A stretch of DNA of 64,000 nt from Butyrivibrio sp. (GCA_015056565.1 SVGB01000001.1:248001-312000); one strand, 5' to 3'; shown: positions 7,255 through 15,575, numbered from the stretch's first letter. The notes: generated by a model from the sequence alone, not told the origin. Made by a program: numbers and translations.

Positions 7255-8235
7255 TTACCTTTTATGTGGATCTCTTGCTTCCTTCATCTGATACATTTTC
7301 TCGTCAGCGACCTCGATGTATTCATCAAGGCTGTCCATCCCCTCTTTCAGTGGTAAAAAGACATATCCATAACTTGCAGATACTTCGAATGGATTATCGT
7401 GATTTTCGTTATAAGCCTTAAGCTCTGACTCCAGGATAGTTCCAAAGTTTTCATGCTCTTTACTGCCTTTTTCCAGAGGGCAGAAAACCAGGAACTCATC
7501 GCCTCCTGTCCTGATAATACTTGAACCATTAGGGGAAGCCTTTTTAAGGGCAGCCGCTACAGTAGCGATGGCAGTATCTCCTGCGCTATGTCCAAAAGTG
7601 TCGTTCATATATTTAAGGCCATTGAGGTCTAAAACGCAGACAAATATGTCCTTGTTGTTATCTCGGGTATCCTGTAGTGCTATGGTCTCAGAGTATTTCA
7701 GACCTTTCCTGTTGTAGCAACCAGTTTGCGCATCAGTCATATTCTCGATAAAGAGTTTGTTGTACTTATCTTCCAGCGTACTGATAGTTTTAAGAAGTTC
7801 GTTACGATCAGCTAAAAGAACATTCTTCTGAGTATGGATATCCTCTAATAAGATCAGATATTCATGGCCTGTTGGACTATCTTCCACCTTAGCATTACAT
7901 ATCGTTATTCTTGACCAGTAATATCCAAGATCAGTATGCCTGATGCGACATTCACATGAAATATAGACCTTCCGGGAAAGAGCCTCGTGAAGGTCATCGA
8001 TATTACTAAGCAATAGCAGACTATTCCTGTCTTCCGGATGAGTATTCTTATATAACGAGGAAAACAAATCGTCATAGACTCTGACGTTCAAGGCATTAAG
8101 AGTATCAAGTTCTTTGTTACAGTCAACCAAGTGGCATGACAAGCTGCCCTCTTCAACCAAAACAATAAGCTGATAGAGGCTTTTTATAGCATTACCTACA
8201 GAAGCTTTTTTCTGCGCTGTCCAATAGTTATCCAT
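7255..8235 (-). CDS. Diguanylate cyclase with PAS-like sensor (GGDEF)
   Basis: 326 residues, no membrane segment. The N-terminal 140 residues resemble a PAS fold (YKNTHPEDR, then CECRIRHTDLGYYWSRI and YLILLEDIH). A coiled-coil linker (about 138-165) leads to a GGDEF domain with DAQTGCYNRKG, LDLNGLKYMNDTFGHSAGD and RTGGDEF (GGDEF at 244-248), all intact, so c-di-GMP synthesis from GTP is likely. The product-inhibition RxxD site five residues before GGDEF is missing. It is first in a two-gene unit with the YgjP-like protease, only three bases apart. Confidence 0.94.
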   Translation of the reverse strand: MDNYWTAQKKASVGNAIKSLYQLIVLVEEGSLSCHLVDCNKELDTLNALNVRVYDDLFSSLYKNTHPEDRNSLLLLSNIDDLHEALSRKVYISCECRIRHTDLGYYWSRITICNAKVEDSPTGHEYLILLEDIHTQKNVLLADRNELLKTISTLEDKYNKLFIENMTDAQTGCYNRKGLKYSETIALQDTRDNNKDIFVCVLDLNGLKYMNDTFGHSAGDTAIATVAAALKKASPNGSSIIRTGGDEFLVFCPLEKGSKEHENFGTILESELKAYNENHDNPFEVSASYGYVFLPLKEGMDSLDEYIEVADEKMYQMKEARDPHKR

Positions 8236-8311
8236 AGAACCCTCTCAATATGAAAATTATCGATATACCAATTATACCACGCCTGTTTTCTGAAATAAGT
8301 TTTTAGTTTAT

Positions 8312-8569
8312 TTAGCATCCCCCAAGATTCATCTCAACCCTCTTCAATATCTCTGGCAGGATCCTGACAGAGTTTACCTTGTATCTCTCCTTCATGGTTC
8401 CAATTAGCTCTTTTCTTGACTTATCAGGAAGCTCAATTGTACTGCAGTATATGCAAAGGGCAGAATCTGCGACCTGCTTGCTCATTGGACTCATATGAAG
8501 CAGAAGGCTGTCAATCAGCAGCGATATGCTGGAAAAGACATCTGTGCCATATGAAGTAAACGATATCTG
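8312..8569 (-). pseudogene. In-frame C-terminal continuation after a TAG stop of the 8570-9352 gene
   Basis: Beyond the TAG at 8570-8572 the same reading frame stays open for 85 codons to TAA at 8312-8314. The translation looks like real protein: ISFTSYGTDVFSSISLLIDS, then SKQVADSALCIYCST and ELPDKSRKELIGTMKERYKV, mixing helix-forming and charged residues. Distances between the two frames are exact multiples of three. The simplest reading is that one 346-residue gene has a CAG-to-TAG change. Alternatives are stop read-through, a sequencing error, or a separate 60-residue protein starting at the ATG at 8494, for which I see no good ribosome site. Confidence 0.6.
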
Positions 8570-9352
8570 CTAAAGGGAGTAAAAGGGCTCAACCTCCGAA
8601 TAGTCCAGATCTGCCGTATATAGATCCTGCAGGTAGCTATTGGCAGTTTCCACCAATGCTCTCTCAATATCACCAAGCCTCACCCAAAATCCCTCGTCGT
8701 CGCACCGCCTTGCAGATACGCTAATGGGCAGACTTGTCGCTCCTCTTGTTATAAAGAGATTGATATCATACAGATCAGTACCAGAAACGTGCGCGCTGAT
8801 GGTCTCAGGAAATACATATACTTCACCCGTGCTCTTTCTCAACGGTTCTCTTTTGGCAATACCATTTTTATTGTTCTCGTGGAAAGAAATGATCATTTCT
8901 TCTCCGCGTGTAGCATCTGCCTTGATGTACACAGCTATCCTGTAATACTCATCAAGAACACAGATTGCATTGTCGAATTTCTCCTGGCTTTTAACTTCCT
9001 TGATCATAAATGGCTGGATATGCTCAATATATTTTTTGACATACTCCAGTTTATCTACGCCAAGATAGTCAAAGTACTTAGAAAGATGCCGGTTAAGCGC
9101 AGATGTATGTTCCGACTCGTCAAGTCTTATTCTGTCCAGTCTCGCAAGTCTCCGCAATCTCTTACAGAGCATTTTCTTGTTTTTTAGATTGTCATCATAT
9201 TGCTCGCCTGAGTTCTCAGTGGGCCTTTCAATAATATCATGTTCATTTTTAGGCGCCAGATTTCTAACATAGGTCAGAATCATTACTCTCTGAACATCAT
9301 CTGACGCCCTAAACATTTCTATAAGACTCTTTTCATCCTCACTTATAATCAT
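8570..9352 (-). CDS. Uncharacterised protein paired with a receiver-domain protein
   Basis: 260 residues, not recognised. The N-terminus (EDEKSLIEMFRASDDVQRVMIL) is helical and could hold a small DNA-binding or docking fold. A strongly basic stretch CKRLRRLARLDRIRLDE follows near residue 62. The middle and C-terminal part alternates beta-like segments (AICVLDEYYRIAVYIKADA, EEMIISFHENN, LPISVSARRC). The gene starts one base after the stop of the receiver gene (TAA-A-ATG), so it is probably its output partner. It ends at an early TAG, beyond which the frame remains coding-like (8312-8569), so this may be a truncated product. Confidence 0.72.
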   Translation of the reverse strand: MIISEDEKSLIEMFRASDDVQRVMILTYVRNLAPKNEHDIIERPTENSGEQYDDNLKNKKMLCKRLRRLARLDRIRLDESEHTSALNRHLSKYFDYLGVDKLEYVKKYIEHIQPFMIKEVKSQEKFDNAICVLDEYYRIAVYIKADATRGEEMIISFHENNKNGIAKREPLRKSTGEVYVFPETISAHVSGTDLYDINLFITRGATSLPISVSARRCDDEGFWVRLGDIERALVETANSYLQDLYTADLDYSEVEPFYSL

Positions 9353-9353
9353 T

Positions 9354-9743
9354 TTAGCTCTTTTCCTTCTTTATCTGCTCAACATATCCCCGCAGCTGCC
9401 CTTCCCAATCTATATTTTCTGAATAGAACAGCGTTCCCAGGATTTCTGGGTAGTTGTAGTTTTGGTTTGAACACACAAGGATCGGCACATCCCAGTGCTC
9501 CCTGATGGCCATCTCAACCAGCTTGTCGCCGCACCGATCTTCTCCAACGCCCTTCTCGGGTGGGTACCACATGTCTGTGATGAGCAGGTCATAGGGATTG
9601 CCTGCTGCCAGGGCCTCTTTATATCTTGCAACGCCATCTGCAAGGTTGCGTTCGCAATCAATGTCAGTTATCCTGCAGCTCTCAAGCACATCCCTTATGG
9701 CTCTGTGTTTAGTTGGTGTATCTTCGATGTTTAGTACCCTCAT
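9354..9743 (-). CDS. Stand-alone receiver-domain protein (CheY-like, divergent)
   Basis: 129 residues. The N-terminus MRVLNIEDTPTKHRAIRDVL gives a single acidic ED pair, and the expected phosphoacceptor is Asp57 in YDLLITDMWYP. The residue expected after beta-4 is Ser in ILVCSNQ, but the family's conserved Lys near the end of beta-5 is not evident. An insertion (EKGVGEDRCGD) follows the phosphoacceptor loop. It could be a phosphorylatable or pseudo-receiver. No histidine kinase is adjacent. GGGGTAAACAAA precedes the ATG. The partner gene follows with one base between, so the pair is likely one signalling unit. Confidence 0.82.
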   Translation of the reverse strand: MRVLNIEDTPTKHRAIRDVLESCRITDIDCERNLADGVARYKEALAAGNPYDLLITDMWYPPEKGVGEDRCGDKLVEMAIREHWDVPILVCSNQNYNYPEILGTLFYSENIDWEGQLRGYVEQIKKEKS

Positions 9744-9774
9744 TTTGTTTACCCCTCTCTGTTGTTTTCAAGGT

Positions 9775-9873
9775 TCATAAGACAAAGAAACAGGTTGGAC
9801 ATAGTGGTGGCGCATTAAATGCACTCACCTTGTTCAACCTGTTATTACTTCATATATTGTTTCTGTCTTATGA
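9775..9873. repeat. 99-bp imperfect palindrome, possible MITE-like or structured element
   Basis: Outer arms TCATAAGACA (9775-9784) and TGTCTTATGA (9864-9873) pair perfectly. After a 2-nt bulge GAAACA pairs with TGTTTC (9787-9792 with 9858-9863), and inner arms ACAGGTTGGACA and TGTTCAACCTGT (9790-9801, 9831-9842) pair with one mismatch. The centre holds GCATTAAATGC. There is no T-tract on either side, so it is not a standard terminator. It lies between the stop of the nuclease gene and the receiver gene. Confidence 0.6.
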
Positions 9874-9935
9874 GCTAATTATATATTCTTCGGAAGATAG
9901 TACAATAAACCTGCAGTTTAGTCCCTCACCTGAAA

Positions 9936-10853
9936 TCAATCATCATTGTTATGCACAAAATCGTAATCTTCTAAAAGGCTTTCCAGATATTCCGGATCAA
10001 GTGTTGCCCTCTTAACATCCGCCTCACGATTCTGAGAATATAGCCAGGCATAGAGATTGTTTACACTTGTGATTCCCTCCTTTTTGCCTTTATTTTCACC
10101 TTTCTTGAAGTTTGCCCTTGCTATCAATTGTTTTGCATTTAATTCCTGTAATTCTTCTGATAACATATTTGACACCTCCGCCATATGTTCCACGAGAAAT
10201 GGTTTAAGAATGAAGTCGTCTGGCATTACTGTCAGTGCTTTGCCAGTTGCTTCTCCTATATCTTTTAATCTTTTCCTTAATTCTCTGATGGTCTGAATAA
10301 ACCAGGAATACTCATAAAGAGGTCTACAGGCTTCCATCAGTTCCTTGTTACGCCCGTAATTTATATTAATCATCCTGACCTTTACTTCTATGTCTGCATT
10401 CTTTCTTGTACTCTCGGAAAAAGAATCGCTAAGCTTAAGTATCTTTTCATCAGGCTCATCCTTTGTTCCATTATAGAATACAACCAGCTTAGGCGTAGGT
10501 ATTTGAAGTAATTCCTCGCCATATTTATCAAGGTCATTGGATGATATATATCCATCATACACCGCTGATATGTATTGCATCATCCTAAGTGGCATGTTTG
10601 GATTGTAAGTTGATTGGTGCTCATACAAGCTTAAATAACCCACAAATAGGAATGACGTATCATTCTTCATGTGTACATAAAGATATTCCTCGAGAGTATT
10701 AAACTCAATCTCAGTTTCATCTTCATAGGAAGAACCATTTACTGCGTTGTACAGACTAAGCGTCCATTTCTTGTTTTCTGGTCTTCCGAAAATGAAGTTA
10801 AAGAGTCGGTCCTTATGTTCCCGGCTTACGCTTATTACTGGTAATTCTTTCAA
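9936..10853 (-). CDS. PD-(D/E)XK nuclease-family protein (Rpn / transposase-like)
   Basis: 305 residues. The N-terminal 230 residues match the family often annotated as Rpn or PD-(D/E)XK nuclease-family transposase: HKDRLFNFIFGRPENKKW, then YVHMKNDTSFLF, then LYEHQSTYNPNMPLRMMQY, where the Asp and the E-x-Q pair form the nuclease core, followed by PKLVVFYNGT. Rpn proteins promote RecA-independent recombination and act as phage-defence or mobile genes. The C-terminus has a charged helix with NFKKGENKGKKEG. The start is TTG, set by AAAGGAGAAGAAA. The gene stands alone with its own promoter, suggesting horizontal acquisition. Confidence 0.86.
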   Translation of the reverse strand: MKELPVISVSREHKDRLFNFIFGRPENKKWTLSLYNAVNGSSYEDETEIEFNTLEEYLYVHMKNDTSFLFVGYLSLYEHQSTYNPNMPLRMMQYISAVYDGYISSNDLDKYGEELLQIPTPKLVVFYNGTKDEPDEKILKLSDSFSESTRKNADIEVKVRMININYGRNKELMEACRPLYEYSWFIQTIRELRKRLKDIGEATGKALTVMPDDFILKPFLVEHMAEVSNMLSEELQELNAKQLIARANFKKGENKGKKEGITSVNNLYAWLYSQNREADVKRATLDPEYLESLLEDYDFVHNNDD

Positions 10854-10870
10854 TAATTTCTTCTCCTTTA

Positions 10871-10899
10871 ATTATAAAATTTAGCTTTTTCCTTATCAA
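10871..10899 (-). promoter_or_regulatory. Promoter of the Rpn-like gene with a very short leader
   Basis: TTGATA (10894-10899 on the minus strand), 17 bp, TATAAT (10871-10876). The -10 nearly touches the ribosome site, so the transcript leader would be only about 10-15 nt. Confidence 0.7.
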
Positions 10900-11072
10900 G
10901 GGAATTTGCAGTGAAATACTGCGCTTGCCATGAACATGACAAGAACGCTCAGAGCTGAGCATAAAAATGTTAGCATATTTTTGTGTCCGTTATGTGATCA
11001 ATAGAAACATTAGCAAATATGCGAAAAGATCCAATTTGACATGGGTTTTTGTAAGAAATATTAAGCAATATA

Positions 11073-11140
11073 GAAAAAAATATGCTCCTGACATGGGTTT
11101 TGACACAAAATAATGAGTAAAACCCATGCCAGAAGCATAT
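11073..11140 (-). terminator. Terminator of the Bat-like operon
   Basis: On the minus strand the arm at 11119-11140 pairs with 11080-11101 (ATATGCTTCTGGCATGGGTTTT against its near-complement, three mismatches) and is followed by seven T (11074-11080). It lies about 190 bp past the TPR gene stop. A further GACATGGGTTTTT copy occurs at 11037-11048. I see no gene in 10900-11190; a 61-codon frame there runs through this hairpin and is not credible. Confidence 0.78.
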
Positions 11141-11190
11141 AAATGGTCAATTTGCAAAATATTACTCTGCGTCACTAGGGTTTATCCTGC

Positions 11191-11375
11191 CTGCCAGAGC
11201 AAACAATCCCCATCGCCAGGGGTTGACCCGCCTGCCAAGGCACCTCCTGCACCGCCAGGGATTGTCCCGCCTGCCAAGGCGCCTCCTACACCGCCAGGGA
11301 TTACCCCATCTGCCAGCGCAAACAATCCTCTATCACCAGGGATTGACCTGCTTGCCGGAGCCACCTTCGCCATCG
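11191..11375. repeat. Minisatellite of four to five ~40-bp units
   Basis: Units begin with CTGCCA at 11191, 11232, 11271 and 11310, with a degenerate fifth at 11351. Lengths are 41, 39, 39 and 41 bp. The first and fourth units share AAACAATCC, the second and third share a CCTCC-type core, giving an A-B-B-A pattern; each unit contains a (A/C)CGCCAGGG-like core. The array overlaps the last codons of the TPR gene and continues about 140 bp past its stop. Confidence 0.85.
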
Positions 11376-12139
11376 CCAGAGCCGCTGCCGTCTACATCGC
11401 CGTTTCCGCCGCCTTCCTCATCGCCGCCGATAAAGTCGGAGTACTTTTCTAGTGTGCCCTGCTGGTCCTTGCGGTCCTCCATGGCGTCCTTCTTCTTGCC
11501 TTCAAGCTCGCCCTGGACTTTCTTTTCTCTCTCGGAAGGGCCTGAGCCGCCGCCAGAACTGCTATCGCTATCATCAGATGAGCTGTTTTGCTCCTGCTGC
11601 CCATTAGATCCATTCTGATCAGGGTTCTGAAGTTTCTTTATCATCTCATCGATGTCTTCTTTAAGCTGCTGTGCCTCGGGGTCATGGCCCTTCTCCCCTT
11701 CTGCTTCTGCAGCGCACCCCTTTTCTGTCAGCACATCTCTTGCCTTGTACAGTATAAAAAGAGCTGTGTCTATCTTGTCCTGTGAATCCAGGTGATAAAA
11801 GTCTATGGTGTCGCAAAGAGAAAGCGCCAGGTTAACCCTGATGTCGCACTCCTTAGCCTCAGGTGGATACATCTCAAGAGCCTTAGTGTAATAGGCTATG
11901 GCTGAGTTGTAGTCAGCAAGCTTGTAGGACGCATTTCCCAGGTTGTAGAGTGGCACGAAGCTTTCCGGAAAGTTCATGGTCAAAAGAGATTTCTCCTGAT
12001 CCACACGATAGTCTCCCTGCTCATAGGCACTTACAAAGCTGTGGTTTATGATAAGGCGCCTTGCCATCACCACCGTTACGGCCAGCAAAAACAACCCGCA
12101 AACCGCTGCAAATATTACTCTCAGAGGAATCTTTTTCAT
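11333..12139 (-). CDS. TPR protein of Bat-like operon (BatE/BatC type)
   Basis: 268 residues. An N-terminal membrane anchor (about residues 4-25) is followed by TPR-like helices (VPLYNLGNASYKLADYNSAIAYYTKALEM, shown here only as description; core at residues 62-90). The C-terminal third is an acidic, Ser/Gly/Glu/Lys-rich low-complexity region with GEKGHDPEAQQLKEDIDEM and a final Gly/Asp-rich tail. In Bat operons such TPR proteins assemble with the VWA proteins. The ATG at 12139 has GGGAGG eight bases upstream; the GTG at 12145 would be too close. The end of the gene runs into the minisatellite, so the Gly-rich tail may vary in length between strains. Confidence 0.85.
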   Translation of the reverse strand: MKKIPLRVIFAAVCGLFLLAVTVVMARRLIINHSFVSAYEQGDYRVDQEKSLLTMNFPESFVPLYNLGNASYKLADYNSAIAYYTKALEMYPPEAKECDIRVNLALSLCDTIDFYHLDSQDKIDTALFILYKARDVLTEKGCAAEAEGEKGHDPEAQQLKEDIDEMIKKLQNPDQNGSNGQQEQNSSSDDSDSSSGGGSGPSEREKKVQGELEGKKKDAMEDRKDQQGTLEKYSDFIGGDEEGGGNGDVDGSGSGDGEGGSGKQVNPW

Positions 12140-12141
12140 TA

Positions 12142-13107
12142 TCACAGCCTCCCTCTTCTTACAAATAACACGATCTCAAACATCACCATTAAGATCAGAG
12201 GATATGCAAAGAAGAAATAGATATCTCTTTCTATCTCCGCACCATTTCCTGATTCAATGATGGTCTTACTGCTCTCTTTTATTATTTCAACAGCGCCGTC
12301 AAGAGCGGAACTTCCGCTGTTCATATTAAGGTACTGGAGCCCCAGGTCTGTTGCGATCTTGTTGAGGTTCTCTTCGTCGATCTTAGAGATGGCATCCTTG
12401 TGGGTACTATAGTCGTAGATGTACCCATAGCCAAAGTCCTCTTTCATCTTGCCGCCAGTTTCACTTCCATAACCAAGAACAGCTCCAGCGTCAATATACT
12501 GGGCAAGCTCCGAGTAGTCCACAAGCTCTTTTCCATTGGTGATCTCACCGTCGCTTATAAAGAACACGATTGTCTTGCGGTTCTCTTTCCTTGCTGAAGA
12601 ACGAAGCAGGGCGTCAATGTCCTGATAGGGAATTGACAGATCGCTCCCCTTGGCGTAGTCGCTGTCAGGAGACTTAAAGGTGTCAAACAGGTCCTTGATG
12701 TACTGCATATCCTGGGTAAAAGGCGACAATACATGGGCAGTATCGTCAAAGGTCACAAGGCCAAAGTTACTGCCTGCAAGCTCATTGATGATGGAGTTTG
12801 CGTCCTTGATGACGCCTTTCATCCTCTCCCTTTTGCCATTGTAATCCTGGGCCCACATGCTGATGGTATTGTCCACGATAAATAAAACGTCCAGGTTCTT
12901 GGTGGCAAACTCGTACTGAGTCTCAGGGATCACAGGACGAAGGCCAATGACCAGCATCAGGACATAGATAACAGACATCCTGAGGAGTGTCCAGAACTTA
13001 TCCCTGGTATTAAATTTATTTCTGATAATAAGCACTGCCGTGATGCCAAAAAGCGATGCGATCACAAGGAGCAGCACTCCAACTGGAAGTATAGGTTTAA
13101 TGCTCAT
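12142..13107 (-). CDS. Membrane VWA-domain protein (BatB-like)
   Basis: 321 residues. Two N-terminal membrane helices (about 8-28 and 42-62), a VWA domain, and a C-terminal membrane helix (about 295-315). The metal-ion-dependent adhesion site begins at Asp79 as D-N-T-I-S, so Thr replaces the first Ser of DxSxS, and later FFISDGEITNG provides the second Asp loop. The ATG at 13107 overlaps the upstream stop as ATGA, which fixes the start against a longer frame beginning at a GTG. It sits second of two VWA genes in a MoxR operon, probably binding the partner VWA and TPR proteins at the membrane. Substrate unknown. Confidence 0.9.
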   Translation of the reverse strand: MSIKPILPVGVLLLVIASLFGITAVLIIRNKFNTRDKFWTLLRMSVIYVLMLVIGLRPVIPETQYEFATKNLDVLFIVDNTISMWAQDYNGKRERMKGVIKDANSIINELAGSNFGLVTFDDTAHVLSPFTQDMQYIKDLFDTFKSPDSDYAKGSDLSIPYQDIDALLRSSARKENRKTIVFFISDGEITNGKELVDYSELAQYIDAGAVLGYGSETGGKMKEDFGYGYIYDYSTHKDAISKIDEENLNKIATDLGLQYLNMNSGSSALDGAVEIIKESSKTIIESGNGAEIERDIYFFFAYPLILMVMFEIVLFVRRGRL

Positions 13108-14219
13108 TTTTGTAATACCAATCCTGCAAGGCACCCTGCAATGAGGCACCCCAGCATTATAATGAATGGAATCCGAGGAAGGTCTATGGTCTGCCTTGTC
13201 ATAACGACTTTAACAAGCATGGCCTCCTGCTTCTGGATATCCTTGACGATCTCTTCTACAGTCTGGGACCTGGTCCTTATGTAGAACTTGCCCCCGGTAG
13301 TTTCAACTGCCTCCTTAAATCCTGTCAGACAGGATGAATAGTCGTACTCCTCTGGCAGATAGAACTTCTCCTCCGACGGGAAAATACCAAAGACTGTGAC
13401 CTTGTTCTTTTTACAGTAATTTGCTGCCTCTTTGAGATTGAGCACCTCCCTGACAAATGAGTTATTCTCGTTGTCGGTGCTCATGATGATGACCCTGGTC
13501 CTCTCAGAACTACCAAGGTAGGGAAAAGAGTAAAGGGCTGTACCAAGACCTTCTCCGATAAGAGAAGATCCTCTGTACCAGTTTTCGTACAGGGTTCCTG
13601 CCTCAAAGTAATCAAGCTTATCCTGAAGCTCTGCATATCTTGCATACTTGTCATCCGGCATATAATCGAAGCTGTCGTAAACTGTATAGTACTCCTCAAA
13701 GTACTCTTTCTGCATGGCAAAATAGCCATCCAGCTCATCCAGACGATCTAAGATGTAGTCGTAGTCATCAGTCAGGGGAACGTAGGTTACAGACGAGGTA
13801 TTAAAGATATTTATTCCAAACCTGTCCCCGTCAAGACCAGCAACGACGCCCTTGTAGTAGTCAACGATCTCCGCGTTAAGATCATACAGAGAGTAGGACA
13901 CGTCAAGGCACAGGATGATATCTCTTTTCTTGACACCGCTTACCACATCGTCGGTCTTATATGGCCTTGCAGCCAGGAAAAGAGCTGCCACTATCCCAAG
14001 GACCATTCCGGCAAGGAAAATGCCAGAAAGTATCCTATACCTGATATTTAAGGATCTGTACAGTTTGGAATTTCTGATCCTTGCAGTGTTAGCTGCCTTA
14101 AGGCCACCCTCAAAGCTCTCAGTCCTCTTCTTATGAACCAGATAGATTATCAAAAGAGCTGCCAGCAGAGCGCATACCCCCACTATGACAACCTCTTTAT
14201 ACATAAGCGTCAGCTCCAT
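13104..14219 (-). CDS. Membrane VWA-domain protein (BatA-like)
   Basis: 371 residues. Membrane helices near 8-28 and 62-84 flank a short loop, the VWA domain occupies about 98-330, and a final helix ends the chain. The MIDAS is canonical: CLDVSYS with Asp106, Ser108 and Ser110. A Tyr/Asp-rich insertion (about 150-190, KEYFEEYYTVYDSFDY) is larger than in typical BatA. GGGAG lies ahead of the ATG, and the start overlaps the preceding gene by 10 bp. Together with the MoxR ATPase it should form a metal-dependent chaperone-like complex at the membrane. Confidence 0.91.
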   Translation of the reverse strand: MELTLMYKEVVIVGVCALLAALLIIYLVHKKRTESFEGGLKAANTARIRNSKLYRSLNIRYRILSGIFLAGMVLGIVAALFLAARPYKTDDVVSGVKKRDIILCLDVSYSLYDLNAEIVDYYKGVVAGLDGDRFGINIFNTSSVTYVPLTDDYDYILDRLDELDGYFAMQKEYFEEYYTVYDSFDYMPDDKYARYAELQDKLDYFEAGTLYENWYRGSSLIGEGLGTALYSFPYLGSSERTRVIIMSTDNENNSFVREVLNLKEAANYCKKNKVTVFGIFPSEEKFYLPEEYDYSSCLTGFKEAVETTGGKFYIRTRSQTVEEIVKDIQKQEAMLVKVVMTRQTIDLPRIPFIIMLGCLIAGCLAGLVLQK

Positions 14220-14707
14220 GAATTTATCACTCCCATTGCTACTCTGCAGGAAGCAGCAAAATCTTTATTTTCAGCCTTCTCATCCTCAGCGAACTCAGGT
14301 ACGTAGTACTCTTCCATAAGTTCGTCAAGTTTCCTGATGCCCAGTGCCTTAACTTCCTTGACTGTAAAGGATTCTACATTGATGCCTGTGACCTCGTGGA
14401 CAAAACTTCTGATGATACCGCTAAGTTTCTGGTATCCGTCCCTCTTTGTCAGCTTCCCTGACAGATATCCGTTAAGCAGCGCCGATACCCTTCCGATGTA
14501 ATCCTTTTTCATCTTGGCAAGATTTTCCGGTGTAAGATGGACCTTGTGATATCTTGGCCGTTTGGCGGTAGCTTTTTCCCTGAGGTCCAAAAGCTTTTTT
14601 ACCACATAGATAAGTATCACCGCTGCGATGATGCCAAGTATGATGGTGGCCAATGTGACGATCCAGCTATATTCAAATGGCGCCTGAAGTTTAACCGTAG
14701 TAACCAT
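14210..14707 (-). CDS. Membrane protein of MoxR operon (DUF4381-like position)
   Basis: 165 residues. One N-terminal membrane helix (about 15-38, WIVTLATIILGIIAAVILIY) followed by a basic, helical cytoplasmic domain with LLNGYLSGKLTKRDGYQKL and FVHEVTGINVESFTVKEV. In MoxR operons this position is usually taken by a DUF4381-type protein; the resemblance here is by position, topology and size rather than by a motif I can name. The ATG at 14707 has GAAAGG seven bases upstream; a TTG at 14722 is a poorer alternative. It overlaps the DUF58 gene by 17 bp and the VWA gene by 10 bp. Confidence 0.82.
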   Translation of the reverse strand: MVTTVKLQAPFEYSWIVTLATIILGIIAAVILIYVVKKLLDLREKATAKRPRYHKVHLTPENLAKMKKDYIGRVSALLNGYLSGKLTKRDGYQKLSGIIRSFVHEVTGINVESFTVKEVKALGIRKLDELMEEYYVPEFAEDEKAENKDFAASCRVAMGVINSWS

Positions 14708-15575
14708 TTCTATACCTTTCAAGGAGCGTTATAACGCTCTCAATAATATCTTCCTGCTTGGAGATTGTTGTCATGGCTGCCCGAAGCTGCTTACAGGTGT
14801 GGGACACGCCATCTATTATCTCCTGCCTCTGCCTTACCTCTTCCTCATGAAGGGCCTTTGAATGGGATAAAAAGAATCTCTCGTAGACCTTAAGGTCGCT
14901 GTCAAAAACCTGATCCCCAGTAAGAAAGGCATCTTCAATGTTTATGATCATGAGGTCATTATTGTCAGTAATGCTCCTTACAACGCCTGGATCCAGCTGA
15001 CTTAATCCTTCTATATCTGTAAGGATGAAAATGATCATCCTCTTATGGACTGTGTTGAGCACCTCTTTTATCGTATCCGTAAGGGAAACAGTGCTGTCTG
15101 AGTCCACACTCTTTTCATAGTCATAAAGAAGACTCTCAAGGTGGTCAGTTCCTGACTTGAAGATACTGGTGGTGGCGTGGGTGCCTCCTGCATAGGACAG
15201 GGCAAAGTCAGCTCCATTCCTGCCAACGATATAAGCAAGGGTTCCAAAAGTCATCATCATAAGCTCTGCCTTGCTCTCGCCTGCTGTGGTATCTCCCAGC
15301 ATCTTAAGGCCTCTGTCGCAGATGAACATCACGTTATGGCGGCGGGATGTCTCATATCTGCGCACAAGAATAGAACCCATGCGGGATGAGCTCTTCCAGT
15401 CGATATCGTGGACATCATCCCCATAGGTGTATTCCTTAAGGTCATCAAAATCCATGCTGCGGCCCCTGTGGGCAGAGTGGAAATCGCCGTCAAGGATGTT
15501 TGATGTCTTTCTCTTTGTATAAAGAGCTACTGCTCTTCTTATTTTTGACAGATACTCGTAATCGATCTTCATCAT
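14691..15575 (-). CDS. DUF58-domain protein of MoxR operon
   Basis: 294 residues, cytosolic. The DUF58 hallmark is visible: GRSMDFDDLKEYTYGDDV followed by DIDWKSSSRMG and LVRRYETSRRHN. The rest is a VWA-like fold without a complete MIDAS (FICDRGLKM). DUF58 proteins accompany MoxR ATPases and VWA proteins; their direct activity is unknown. Its ATG overlaps the moxR stop as ATGA, so the genes are translationally coupled. Confidence 0.93.
   Translation of the reverse strand: MMKIDYEYLSKIRRAVALYTKRKTSNILDGDFHSAHRGRSMDFDDLKEYTYGDDVHDIDWKSSSRMGSILVRRYETSRRHNVMFICDRGLKMLGDTTAGESKAELMMMTFGTLAYIVGRNGADFALSYAGGTHATTSIFKSGTDHLESLLYDYEKSVDSDSTVSLTDTIKEVLNTVHKRMIIFILTDIEGLSQLDPGVVRSITDNNDLMIINIEDAFLTGDQVFDSDLKVYERFFLSHSKALHEEEVRQRQEIIDGVSHTCKQLRAAMTTISKQEDIIESVITLLERYRNGYYG

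Noticed and set aside
10990-11175. 61-codon minus-strand frame between the Bat-like operon and the Rpn-like gene
   Set aside because: It runs across the operon terminator hairpin and has no ribosome site.
11191-11350. Possible CRISPR array
   Set aside because: Units are contiguous and of 39-41 bp without unique spacers; no cas genes nearby.
11182-11373. 63-codon Gly-rich minus-strand frame in the minisatellite
   Set aside because: Follows from the repeat composition; it is out of frame with the TPR gene. A frameshifted extension of that gene is possible but unsupported.
11126-11452. Pro-rich plus-strand frame over the minisatellite
   Set aside because: Antisense repeat product without a start signal.
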